Assembly (NCBI GenBank): GCA_904063045.1
Contig: CAJFCJ010000005.1
Span: 2,325,167-2,389,166, forward strand
DNA length: 64,000 nucleotides
From: Dimorphilus gyrociliatus
Lineage: Eukaryota > Annelida > Polychaeta > Dinophilidae
Reading direction: 5' to 3'
In this document: one piece after another, positions 1-12,300 of the stretch
Layout of the letters: every line of letters begins with the position of its first letter
Position numbering within the stretch: the stretch's first letter is position 1
Notes under the pieces: generated by a model
Databases searched by the model: none
Told to the model about the DNA's origin: nothing
The model's input: the letters and a program-made list of their open reading frames with translations, nothing else
Position numbers and translations under genes: made by a program

Positions 1-1269
1 ATTCAACTGGACGTCCAACTGCACTCGATGCACTTAGATTGCTAAGAGTAATGGACCGTGGATCGAAAGCTTGAGAACGAAATGGACTCCCACCAACAGG
101 TCGGCCCATGAAGGCAACGTCAATAAGATGTTCACCTATTCCACGGAGAGAGAAGTGATAAAATATAATTGTGACTAATTTCGCTAGGAGAAACATTCAT
201 TAAATTATCATACGAACCAACTTGCTTCGGTATATATTCCACTCTATAGTATCCCGCAGGTTGGGGTTGGATCTTTGATGGTAAGGTAATTCCGTTTGGA
301 GCTGTGTTAAAGGATGTCAATATTAACTTCTCTTTCATGTGTGTAAAAAAAACTTAAAATGAATTAGGAAAAGACTGTTAAAAGAAAAAGAGAATACAAA
401 GAATATTCGTAGTGGAAAGGAAGATAGATAAAGAGAAAGAGAAAATGGGTTAGTACTCAGTCAAATAAGTTGAAAAGTAAACAATGTTTTTTTTATGCTC
501 GACTTATAAATTGAATTAAGGTGAGATTTTCTTATTTGTTTTCTTTTATATATCTATATATCTATATATATACTAATATATATTTACCTGTAATTTCTAC
601 AGATAAGTCGGAAAGTTTGGCTCCTGGTGTATCGGCGTGAATGAGAAAATTTGCGTATTGACCAACCATACATGTTGTTATGCCTTCGCCTGATACTTCG
701 ATTTTTGAAGCGTCAACAATCTCGACAGTAAATGGAGAGCCAGGTACGCGAATGTTAGCGAAGAGTACTTGTATAGAGTATCTTCCAGCTCCTGAGGGCG
801 TAAAAGTTATTTTATAGATGCCTGGAGATTCTTTATCCACAAAAACCGGTACTGGTACTCCTTCGTGACTGATTTCCACAGAGAGGCTACCCTCTCCTGC
901 TCCTGTACAATCGGCCGAAAATGATAAACTTTTTCCAGCGACCCCGCCCTCTAAACCTCCTATCTTCACTTTAGCGGCGTCATATACCCTGACGCTAAAC
1001 GGCGACCCTTCAATGTCTACTCCATCGTAAAGAATGGACACAAGCCAATCGCCAACCTCCGTTGGCTGAAAGTTAGCCGTAAACATTCCATCTTCTTCAC
1101 GAACTGTTGTCTCTGTTATTCTTCCGGAAGGTGCTCTAGCCTTAACTCGAATATCTCCTTTTCTATCTAAAGTAGAGTCTATTTGAAAAGATGGAAAGGC
1201 ATTTTGCAGTGTAGTAGAAGCGGTTTGATTAGTCGGCGATGACCACTGCATAGTTGCTGCTGCCGACAT
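1..1269 (-). CDS. Filamin-type Ig repeat protein, 5' part (runs off the window)
   Basis: Three coding exons are seen: 588-1269, 218-331 and 1-135, joined at phase 1 each time with GT-AG ends. The start is the ATG at 1269; an upstream in-frame TTG is ignored. The protein begins with about 20 unstructured residues and goes directly into filamin-type Ig repeats. Each repeat ends in the filamin signature GSPF (DGVDIEGSPFSVRV, ANIRVPGSPFTVEI, GRPVGGSPF), preceded by the usual PxxxG(D/R/E)xxxxxxxxG pattern. Filamins crosslink actin and scaffold membrane receptors. No CH-type actin-binding domain precedes the repeats, and only 461 bases separate the start from the next gene upstream, so this looks like a repeat-only filamin-like protein or isoform. 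The 256-base intron 332-587 is TA-rich. The 3' end lies outside the window. Family call is sure; gene identity is not. Confidence 0.88.
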
Positions 1270-1730
1270 TTTCAACAGGCGTGGTTTAGAATGACTAAAT
1301 AACGTTGGGAAGGTCTACAAGATTATATTGCAGAGCCGCGACACGGTCCATTGAATTTTGTTCAATATTAAATTCGATTATAAAAAAGTACAGGTCCTTT
1401 TTAGGCCTATTTTTCTTAAATACCTACAAATACTGTTTAAGTGTGTGTGTGTGTGTGTGTATGTACGTAATAATACCTTTGTTTATCTATGAGACAATGG
1501 CTAAATTGAACAGCTAATTTTCAAGAAAGAATAAACGATTGTAGTGTATTACAACAACATCGCCAAAAAAAAACGCTCTACGGTATTATATGGCGTCTAA
1601 GCACCAAATAAAAGCTCTATATATATAAGAATATTTTTCTTTTTTTTTCATCTTTTTTTTTAATAAAAAAAAATTTGGTGAAAAATTTTTTTTCTTTCAT
1701 CTTGCTACTTTCATGAAAAATATTTTATCT
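1270..1730. other. Spacer between IQ locus 3' end and filamin-like start
   Basis: AT-rich spacer holding the 3' UTR of the upstream IQ gene and the 5' leader of the filamin-like gene, both on the minus strand. It contains a 20-base GT dinucleotide run at 1441-1460 and long poly-T tracts at 1630-1695. No ORF in it looks real. Confidence 0.6.
1441..1460. repeat. (GT)10 microsatellite
   Basis: Ten uninterrupted GT units in the spacer upstream of the filamin-like gene. Confidence 0.95.
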
Positions 1731-4700
1731 TTAAACCATTCCATCATCTTCCTCTGCCTTAGACTCTTGTGGAGCAGATTCGGCTGCAGGCGTTTCCTCG
1801 GTTTTTGGCGCTTCTTCAGTAGCCGGGGCTTGTTCTTCCTTCGTTTCTTCGGATTCTGGTGCTGGCTCTTCTTCTTTCTTTTCTTCAGTTTCTGCTGTTG
1901 GTTCTTCTTCTTTCTTCTCTTCAGTTTCTGGTGTTGGTTCTTCTTCTTTCTTTTCTTCAGTTTCTGGTGTTGGTTCTTCTTCTTTCTTTTCTTCAGTTTC
2001 TGGTGTTGGTTCCTCTTCTTTCTTTTCTTCAGTTTCTGGTTCTTGTTCGCCTGCTACTGGAGCTTCCTCTGTTTTATCACCTTCAGCAGGTTCTTCTTTT
2101 TGTTCGCCTTCAGCTGGTGTTTCGTCTTGCTTTTCTTCACTTTCTTCCTTCTTCTCCTCAGCTGGAGCATCCTCTGGTTGTTCTTCTGGTTTTTCTTCTG
2201 GCTTTTCTTCTTCAGTTGGAGCCTGTTCTTCAGCCGGAGCTTGTTCACTTTCGACAATCGGTTCAGCTGGCTTCTCTTCAGAAGCCTCTTCCTTAGCTTC
2301 TTCCTCTGCTGGTTTTTCTTCCGATGCTTGTTCTGCTTCTTCTTTGGGGGCTTCCTGATCTGCTTCTACGGCGGCTGCCTCCTCTTCAGTTGGTTTTTCA
2401 GTAGAGTCACCTTCTTTTTGAGCATCTTCTGAAGTTTGTTCAGGTGTAGCCTCTTCGGTTGCGGCGGTTTCCGGTTGCTGAAAATAATGAATTAAGAAAA
2501 AGAATTAAAATTAATTTGGTATTCATTACCACAACTTCCTCAGAAGTTTCTTGAGTTTCGTTTTTTTGTTGCCCTTTCATTTCCTTAACTTGTTTTCTAG
2601 CCATCATACCGTGGAATCCAGCCTGGATTTTCAAGGCTGCCTTCTCAGTTTCAGGATCTTCAAGATCGATATCAATTTCCTCTTCTTCTGGTTTTTGTTG
2701 CTCTTCCGTTTGTTCAGCATCCTTATTTGCTGCTGCATCCTTCATAGACGCAACCTTCTTTCTAGCTAAATGTCCTCTCATGCCAGACTAAATTTCGGAT
2801 AAAGAAAATCGAGATTTATTACAAACATAACCGATTTGAAAGATAAACTTAAAATATTACTTGGATTTTTGTAGCTGCATCAACTTGTGCGGGGTCGTTA
2901 GGATCAAATCGAGCCATTCCATCATCAGTGGTCTCCTCTTTAGCCGCTTCTTCAACTTGTTCTTCACCAACACGACCATCTTGATTAGACTCCTATATTA
3001 TAATTAAACAGGAGGGAGAGGGAGAAAAAAAATCGAAATTATACTATTTGTATGTAAATTAAATAATATATAAAGCAAATTTGTTTCTTTTTTTGTTTTG
3101 TAGTTTGTCATTAAGCGGGGGGACGGTAACAATAAAATGAAAATTGTTTGTAATGATCAAAAATAAAGAAAAAACAAAAAACTAATTAGAATAAAAAAAA
3201 TCTATAAAAATAAAACAAAATACAAGAACTGAAGGATAATTAAAAAGCTTTTAAAAATTATATATATATATATAATCTATATATAGATATATAATCTATA
3301 TATATATATATAATCTATATATATATATATATATATAAATTTATATATATACATATATAAGTGAAATAAAGTTCATGCCTTGTCTAATTAAAAAAAAAGT
3401 CTATTAAAGAGATGCGCCCAAAATCGATTACATGTCGCTGTCGTGAAAGAGGGAAAAAGAAAGGGGAGAAATGGTAAAGAGAGTAAAGAGAGTGAAAAAA
3501 GGCAGGGAGAGAGAGAAAGCAAGAGCGAGTTTGTATGTGAGTGAGAGGGGAAAATAGTATGAGGAAGAATAGCGTTTTAATTTCTCCACTGTAGGAATTT
3601 TGATTTGCAAAAATAACAAGGTTGAAATAAGAATAGTTTGAGAAAAGGAATACAATATATAATGCAGATGTCGTTGTCTCAGGTTATCTATTTCTCTCTC
3701 AATTAAGGAGTGAGTTTTCTTTCTTTGTAACTACTAAATGCAGCTTCCCTTTCCCCATCCCATCAAATTAACAGGATCGGTTGTTGTTTTCTACCTTTAA
3801 AGATTTCATCTCCTTTCGTGCTAAAAATCCTTTATAACTCGCTTGGATCTTAATAGCAGCTTTTTCCGTTTCCGGATCGTCCAGGTCTATATCGATTTCC
3901 TCGGCTTCTTCTACTTTTTCCTTCTTTTCTGCATCATCAGCTACGTCTGATTGTTTTTGTTCAACATCTTCATGATGTTTTTCGGCATTTTGCTGTTTAC
4001 AATATCGACTTTCATACAATTTTTGTGCAGAGAGAAGTGTTACAAACAAGTATATGGATAATAATGGTGAAAATGGAAGGGCTGATGAAAGAGAAGGGGG
4101 AACAAAAACAAAATGTATGCATAAATGGGAAATAGCATAAAAAGAGGATAAATACGAGAAGAACAATATAATCATTTATTCGTTTAGGAATTGGGCCAGA
4201 AAGAATAGAATAAAGAATACAATGTTTACACGTAAAAGATAGTTTCGATGTATCGAACGGATGGATTTATAGTTAGGACCTGATACGAGAGAAAGCCATT
4301 TAGGCAAAAGGGTCGATTATATTAACGAAACTCGCCTAGGGAACAGAATAAAGAGTCGGTTCCCCGCTGGAATTTCGACCATAGAATAGTCCTTAGTCAA
4401 ACGATAAAAAAAAGGACGACAAAGTTCCTTTTAAAAATTGTTTGCCTTTTTTTTTTAAATAAAACAAAGCAAACTCAAAAAATAAAAACTAATAGACATA
4501 CAACAACTTTGAGTATTGATTGTTTTTTATATATATATACTGTATATACTATATAGTATATAAACTAATCAATAAGGTCTAGAGAGAAGAAACACATCTA
4601 ATTTAAATACCTTTTATATCTCTTTTATTTTGCCTCAAAACCCATTCCAGTTGGAGAAATATATAAATATCTATTTATATATATATTACACAAATATTAC

Positions 4701-7700
4701 AACTTAAACATAGTTCTTTGTTTCTTTTAGCGTTGTTTAAGCATTGCGGAAAAAAAGTAATAGTTTGTTTTTAATGTAAAAAATATATAGTTCTCTTTTA
4801 CAAAATGGAAAACGGTATGATATTTAGAGAGAGAGAGAGAGAGAGAGACGTAGATGGAGGGGCCATTCAGAAATATAAGGAAGAGATAATCGTAAAAGTA
4901 GGAGGAAGTGGAGGACAGTTATTGATTGTTTATTAATAATACTATTGTTATTATTCAAATTTCATTGATTGATTGATTGGTTGATTGATTGATTTGATTG
5001 ATTTATAGTTTGTTTATTTGTTCTTCATTGTTTTTATTCGTTTTCTTGTCTAAATACAGTCTGGAAGAAGATAAAGTTTTCCTTTTTTTTTCTTTTATAT
5101 GAAGATAAAACGTACAGAAGAGAAGAGGAAAAAAGAGTAAGCTGTGTGTGATCATGCATAACTACGAGATCCCGTGTAAACGACTGATGCTATTTTACTT
5201 CTTAGCACTACTATTTTCTCCTTGTTCGGTTTTCTTAACGGCATTATCACTCTTCTTTGCTCCGCCTTTAAAACCTCTAAATTTCGATTGAATCTTTAGA
5301 GCAGCTTTCTCAACTTCTGGATCCTTTAAATCAATATCAATTTCTTCTTCGACCGCTCCTACTTTGTCCGTATCCGATTTTTTACCTGCTTCCGCCATTC
5401 CTTTTTTGTTTGTATAGAGAAAAACGAATAGTATCGATTCAACAAATAAATCTAAACGCAATTTTACCCAATTTAAGTTTTAGAAAGGGAAAAAAGCGTC
5501 TCCTTTTCCTAATACACTAAAACGACTTTTAATTTTGTACCTTATCTCTCCGTACACGTACGCGATTATGCACTAAAGTCAATAAATCATCGGATAAGTC
5601 GCACGCAAATCAATTAGAACGGAAACGAACTAGAAACGCTGGCTATTCAGCCAATATAATTAAAAATCTGCAACGTATTGAATAAAAAACCAAGCTATAA
5701 ACCCTATTCCTGCCAATAATCTAATGTACATCAAAGAAAACTGTCAAATTATTTCACTATGAACAATATCCTATATAATTAATACAATTATGGGTAGCAA
5801 TAGCACAAAAAATCTGTAGTAAGGCGGCAAGGGCCAATGTAAAGAGTGACGGGAGCGATTTAAGCTACAAACAGTCGCTCAGCTTGGTTGCTGTGACCTA
5901 AAGCTAAAATGACGAACCTCTAAGCAACTAGCGACATTTGTCGATCGTGTTCGCTAATTAGAAATGATCAATAAGTGGCATTAGTCGTGGCGGGCGATCG
6001 CTTAGTAATATAAGCCTTTAAATACACCTTTTTATACTGAAAAGGCGTCTGATCGATCGAAAAAGAATTTCCCTATTACGAATACCAGTACAGTAGAAAT
6101 AGAGAGCGTAGCATCTGCATATATATATATATATATATATACAGTATATATATTTTTTTTTAAAAGAAACGCTCTCGGCGAACTCATTGCTAAGGGACAA
6201 GGACGATAAACTATATATATTTAGAAAGAAGGAAGAGTATTGAATCGATTGGTTTTTTAGAAAATTCTCAAAAGCTTTTCAATAATGCAAGTTGCCATTT
6301 TTATTAAAATCGTTACAATTTCTCTCTGAAATTGCTATTGGCAATATAAGTGAACCTTTAAAATCAATTTTTTGTACCATCTTATCCGCAACGCCGCTCA
6401 ATAAAACCGCCTTAATCAATTTTCACATAATAAAACATTTAGAAAGAAAACAACTCTAGTTGTGCAAGTTGGTATGCTGGGGAAAAAAGAGACAGGGTTC
6501 TTTCCGTGCTCGTCGAGGATAAAGGGAATGAATAGATGAGAGAAGGAGAAGGAAAAACCGGTAGTAAAGCGCATCAATCAATTCCTACTCCGAATTATTC
6601 CTATTGCTCATAAATAACATTTGCGTTTTCTCTCTTTCAATCTCGCTTGTTCCTTTTCGACTTTTCGCCTTTTCGACTTTTCACCCATTTCTCTTAATAT
6701 GGATTTAATAATGCAAAAATTGTGCTGGCGAACAAACATACAAACTAGTCTCTAGGATAAGCCGATTAAATTTATTTCTAAGATATATTAGGGACTTGAA
6801 AACGGGCAGGCAAGTTGAAAGAGAAAGGGAAAAGAGAGAGAGAGAATGAGAGAGATAGACAGACAGAGAGACTGACAGAGAGGTATTGGGGAAAAACGGA
6901 TGTAAAATTGGTTAAAGAAAAAAGAATTTACATAGCTTAGGAAAAGGAATATGTAAATTAACCATTTCGATCATCCCGATCATCTTTATTTATTTTTACG
7001 CTCGACGCCGCCTCTTCATATTAATGCATAAGTAATAATTTGAATAATGCTAGACGTTCATTACATTGATTGAGTTCTGTCGTTAAGCCTCTTGCGTCTA
7101 GTTACGGCATAAACTTAACAATTTTTTTAATCTATAAAATCCCCAATATAGACATAAAAAAGAGGGGGTGGGAAAAGGAAAGAAAGAAAGAAAGAGACAG
7201 AGATACAGAGAGGGGAAAAGAGAAAGAGAGAGTGACAGAGAGAGAGAGAGAGAAATAGGAGAGAAAATTGAAATAATGGACAAAAGGTAAGAAATGTTAG
7301 GCGTTTTCGCTTCAAAAGTTAATGAAAAACAAACCTGCGTACGTGTACAGAGTCAATAAACTGCCTAAATATCTATTAAATACGTCTAAATGTACATCGA
7401 AAATAAATTTAACTATATAATTATTAAATGCATTATAGAAATAATGCACTAAGATAAACCTGAGAAAATTATACTTACGTATTCTGAACTATCGAATTGA
7501 TAGATGAAGAGTGTGAGAGAGAGAGAAAAGGAATGCCGATAGAGCTAACAAATCACCTGTTAGACGCCGAGTAGTGAATGACGCTTAGACGTCGGTTCTG
7601 CAACCAACCAGACACAACGCTCGTAGCCGTTCTGCTTAGAACGCCACACCTACGCGCAATAGAATAAACGAGCCAAACTTTGGTATACTTTGTTTTTGTC

Positions 7701-10374
7701 ATAACCTTTTAGACAGGAGAAGAGGAGAAAAGGATAGGGGATGTTTAAATATTGTACCGGCAGATGTTCTTAGCTGTTCTATTATGAAAGCTTAATTCTT
7801 TAAGAACGGACGTCTCTCTAAATTTTTTTTGACAAAATCCGATTTTACAAACGAATAGCATTATCTTAAAGAAGTGGGAATGCATAGTTTTTTTTTGCTC
7901 TCGTTTTTTTTTCACTTGGCAAGTTATTAAAACCGGAAGCGTAAAAAGAAAATGAAAATTACAGATTTTACAAACTACCAATTATTTTACTAATTATCCA
8001 TCTAACGATCGTATGTCATCAAACTGGAATGGGGAAGATGGGAGAAAGAGGCAATTTTTCGAGAGAGATAGCTTTTAGCTACGGGGGCGTTATATATATT
8101 AGTTATACAGTAATTCATTCGTGCAATCACAAGATGGCGTTTTTGTGTGATTAATTAATTGGTAAAAAGCTAACTAAATACACTGAAAGTACAAAAAGAC
8201 AAAATGTTACTTAAGGGGAGGGGCTGAGGAAATTTTTTCACATAATCGTTTATGATTTTTTAATCCAATTAAAATATCAATTAGTAGGGTGAAAACAGGA
8301 TGGAACCAAAAAGGGACAAAGTTAAAAAATCCACCTACCTCATCACCTTGAGCCTGTTCTTCGTCTACTTTATCCTCAGACTGGATTTTAGCTGTTTCTC
8401 CGTCAGTTGAGTCTACTGGTGCTGGAAAACAAAACATCTATTGTACGATTGGTCTCTTTCTGTGTAGTTACTATTCACCTTCTGGTTCAGTAACTGGTTC
8501 AACATCTGGTTCAGCGTCGCGTTGAGAGTTTTCCGCTGCCTTACTCTCCCTATAATAATGATTTTTAGGCAATTAGAAAGAGAGAACGAGGGATGGGAGT
8601 GACAGACGTACTAATCTCATATATTAAAACGTACCTGAGCTCTTTAACAACCTGACGATCATGATAGCCTCTATAAGAAGACTGAATCTTCGTTGCTGCT
8701 TTTTCTTGTCGTTTAGTGTCAACAACCTATAATAAACACATGAATAATTGTACATAGAAATACATTCTTTTTCTGAATACTAGTTATTTGTGTCCTCTCC
8801 TTTCGAACGAAGAGAAAAACAACCAAATAAAGGTAATATCTCCTAATAGTACTCTCACATACCTTCTTAGCGTTGTATTGTCTATACGAAGTCTGTATTT
8901 TGAGCGCTGCATCTTGTTGTTGTGGATTGCTTGGATCAATATCTGGTTTCTAAAAGGATTAATGAAAACAATAAAGATAAAAATATATATTCAAAAGTTG
9001 TATTACCTGGAAAGCTTTATTATTATATTGACGATCTTCTAAAGAGGCTGCCTGAGCAGCAGGGTCTTTTCCGGTTTCTAATAGAGGAGAGGAAAGAAAA
9101 AAAAAACCAAAAATAAAAACAATGAATAGATAATTTCAAATGAAAATTAATATCTTTCTCTTTTTGTTTTCCCTTTTTACTGTAGAAAGTATTATTTAAT
9201 GTATCAATCCAATGGATAATTAAGCTAATTATAATAATAAAGGCCTATAATTAATTTATACAAATACAACAAATACACATACAAGAACACCAACAATACT
9301 GAATGTTATATTTATGTATATACTGTATATAGAATCTAGCTATATTTAAAGACATGCTAGGCCTAACATTTATAATTGTGAATATCGATCATGCAATTTG
9401 TTCACAACAAAGAATATCAATGAACAACCTAGAAATAATAATAATAATAATATTTCATTCTTTTTCTCATGCTATAGGCCTCTCTGGAGACTTGTAACAA
9501 ACTATACTGAATAGGCAAAAATAAAGAAAGAGGGGAGAAATTATACATAGTTATTTTAATGAATGTAATAATTTCTAATAAAAATATATATATCTTATAT
9601 ATTCAATATCTATTTTTGGCGCTTGTTTTTTTTTTTAAAAAAAAAAAGAAAAGAAACTATTAATATGAAACTCTTTCTAATTATTACTATTACGACAGTT
9701 ATAAATTATTACTATAATACCATTTTTAGTATTACTATTCTTAATTGGCCCATTTCTAGAGTTCTCTCCTAAAATTGACATACTATTAGCATTATCATCC
9801 GTATGCTTTCCTAAAGCCATTGACGTCGGCGATGTTGTAACATCTCCTCTAGTTTCTTTCGACCATGAACTCTTTCCAGCTTTACTTATTGTATATCTTC
9901 TCGTAAACATACAAGGACATAATGCTTGTCCCATGTTTAACAGTTCTTTTTTTTATCTCCTCTCTTTCTCTTGTAAAAGTTGAAGGTATAAGCTATAAGT
10001 CTCGTTTCGTATTATCCTTTAAACTACGGTCAATAGATAAAGAGGATAAAGTAGCGACAAGTAGAGAGAGAGAGAGAGGGAGGCAAAACAAGAGTTGAAA
10101 GATTACGAAAGAAAAGTAGATAAGGATTCTACGTTTCTTTCCAAAATAATGCTCTCTTTGGACTTTTCCAATAAATTTTATATGTTTTAATTTCTTCAAA
10201 CAATTCTTTTATCTTTAAAAGATAATAGTCCTTCCTTTTAAAGTGTTCCTCTTTCCTTTACTTAAGTAAACTGATATTAGTCGCGAAATATCAGCAAAAT
10301 AAAGGATCTTCTTTTCAATCTTTTATCATAAAATATTTTTATTACCAATGTAGAGCAGAGGTGAGAGAGAGAAT

Positions 10375-10408
<34 letters not shown>

Positions 10409-12262
10409 ATTATTCAATTCTTTTTCTTTTCTTTCATATACATATAGATATATAGATAAAAGATTGTGCGATGTCTTCTCTTTTAGTAAATTCTGTGGTA
10501 AAGTTCGTTATGAGAAAAAAAAGAAAAGAAAATTATTCAATCAACTCAGTTTATTTCGTATCCTAATTCTTTTTTTGTACAGTAACAAAATTTTGGTGTG
10601 AAAAATATTGTTATAAATGGAATATGAGATAAAGAGAGATATATCTTGTGCTTGGAGGGTGAAGGAAGAGGGTAAAATAGACAGAGACTGAGAGACAATG
10701 AGGGGAAGGGGTGAGAGGAAAAGAGATAAATTAAAGAAAAGAATGAGTAAGTAAATAAATAAGAGAAACTATGTATGACAGAAAAGGTGAAGATTGTTAT
10801 AAAAGAGATATTTTGTTTCATAACAGCCTAGTAAGTGATAAGAAGTGTTTCCTCCCAATATATCTAATATTGTTATATGTATGCATATTTTGCTAAAATC
10901 AATATTTTACGAGCTAGTACAGTCTAGCGTTTATACTTGCATTTAACAGTGCAACTCAGCATGTCAATTGCTAAAATCTTAGGGTTAGTTTACAACCTAT
11001 ATATACATGTATACTTGTATTTAATTATTGTAATTATAAAAATATCTGTTTTTTAGTTTACTTTGCTAAAAAACCTGTCTCATATACACAAATACAAACA
11101 CACATACACATGTATAATGGGAAATAAAGAGAGGGAGGGAGAGAGAGAGCGAGAGAGAGAGAGAAACAAACAAATAAAATGTAATATTTTGTTTCTTTTC
11201 TATCAATGTCTCTCTTTCATATTTTCCAACGCTATATAAAAAAAATTAATATGCCACCGGTATCATATTTAGTTAATTTATTTATAAAAACCCTATTGAA
11301 TTCTGAATGGCAAAATATTTTTAATGGCACTTTTTTGCATATAAATAGTTTACTTTATAGTTTTGTCAATTACATTATACTTTCTTTAGATAATAAACTG
11401 TATACAAAGCAAACCTTAGGAAATCTCTTATCACTTTATAGTTAGAGGAAAACTAATTATTATAAAGAAGAGAGTATTTTTTATTAATTATATCTCTTTG
11501 AAGACTAAAGGGTGATGGAGAGAGAAAAAAGGTTTAAACAAAATTTATATACAGCGTTCGTATATATAAATAGAAAAAAAAGAGAAAATGGATATATTAA
11601 TTTTTTTCTAGGAGAACAAATAGATATGGTTGAAGAAAAAAAAATTATACTAAAGATGATAGAGAGATGGAAAGAAAAGGAAAAGAATATAAGAAGAAAG
11701 AATAAGAGAAAAAGGATAACCTTTTTCTCCTTTTTTTTTCCTCAAATATAAATAGAAATTAATGAGTTGATCTATCTAAGTATTAAACAAAAAAAAACCT
11801 CCTAAAAACATAAAGGGAAGAATTGAAATAAAACTTACGAATGCTATCTCAATAAAGCTGCGATATTAATGCGAAAAGTTTTAGCACTCTGACGGCTACG
11901 CTAACCAATTGATTGGTAAAGGTATACCAATAAATTCATACATAGTTAAAGGTAGAACGAATTGTTATTACAATGTGAATCGCGTTGATGTAAAGAACAA
12001 ATACCGCATATAAACAGGTAAAAGCGAGTGACGTCACCATCCTCCTCCAGGTGTGCATATATGCATAAATATATGTGTATGCATACGTACTAAGATATAT
12101 ACATTGTATACATATACATACATACATACATACATACATACATACATACAATGCACACGAAAAGAGAAAGAGGTAGTTTAAGCAAACACTTAAGAGGGAA
12201 GGGCGGCGTCGCAAGCGTCACTTTTATTTTTAGGTTGATTAAATTATTAAATTTGATATATG

Positions 12263-12300
<38 letters not shown>

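Larger units (their letters stand above)
5399..8338 (-). other. Large intron of the IQ locus with candidate leader exons
   Basis: No coding exon recognised. Two stretches (about 5820-5960 and 7550-7690) are clearly less AT-rich than their surroundings and look like promoters or leader exons for the nested PCP4-like gene. GA-rich microsatellite sequence lies at 6830-6880 and 7180-7260, and a TA run at 6119-6142. Confidence 0.5.

Noticed and set aside
1713-2432. Long plus-strand ORF rich in Phe and Leu
   Set aside because: Shadow of the minus-strand Glu/Lys-rich last exon of the IQ gene.
7070-7315. ORFs on both strands rich in Arg/Glu or Ser/Leu
   Set aside because: They only translate a GA/TC microsatellite in an intron.
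11206-11751. Two plus-strand ORFs of 79 codons
   Set aside because: AT-driven low-complexity reading frames inside an intron of the IQ locus, no motif.
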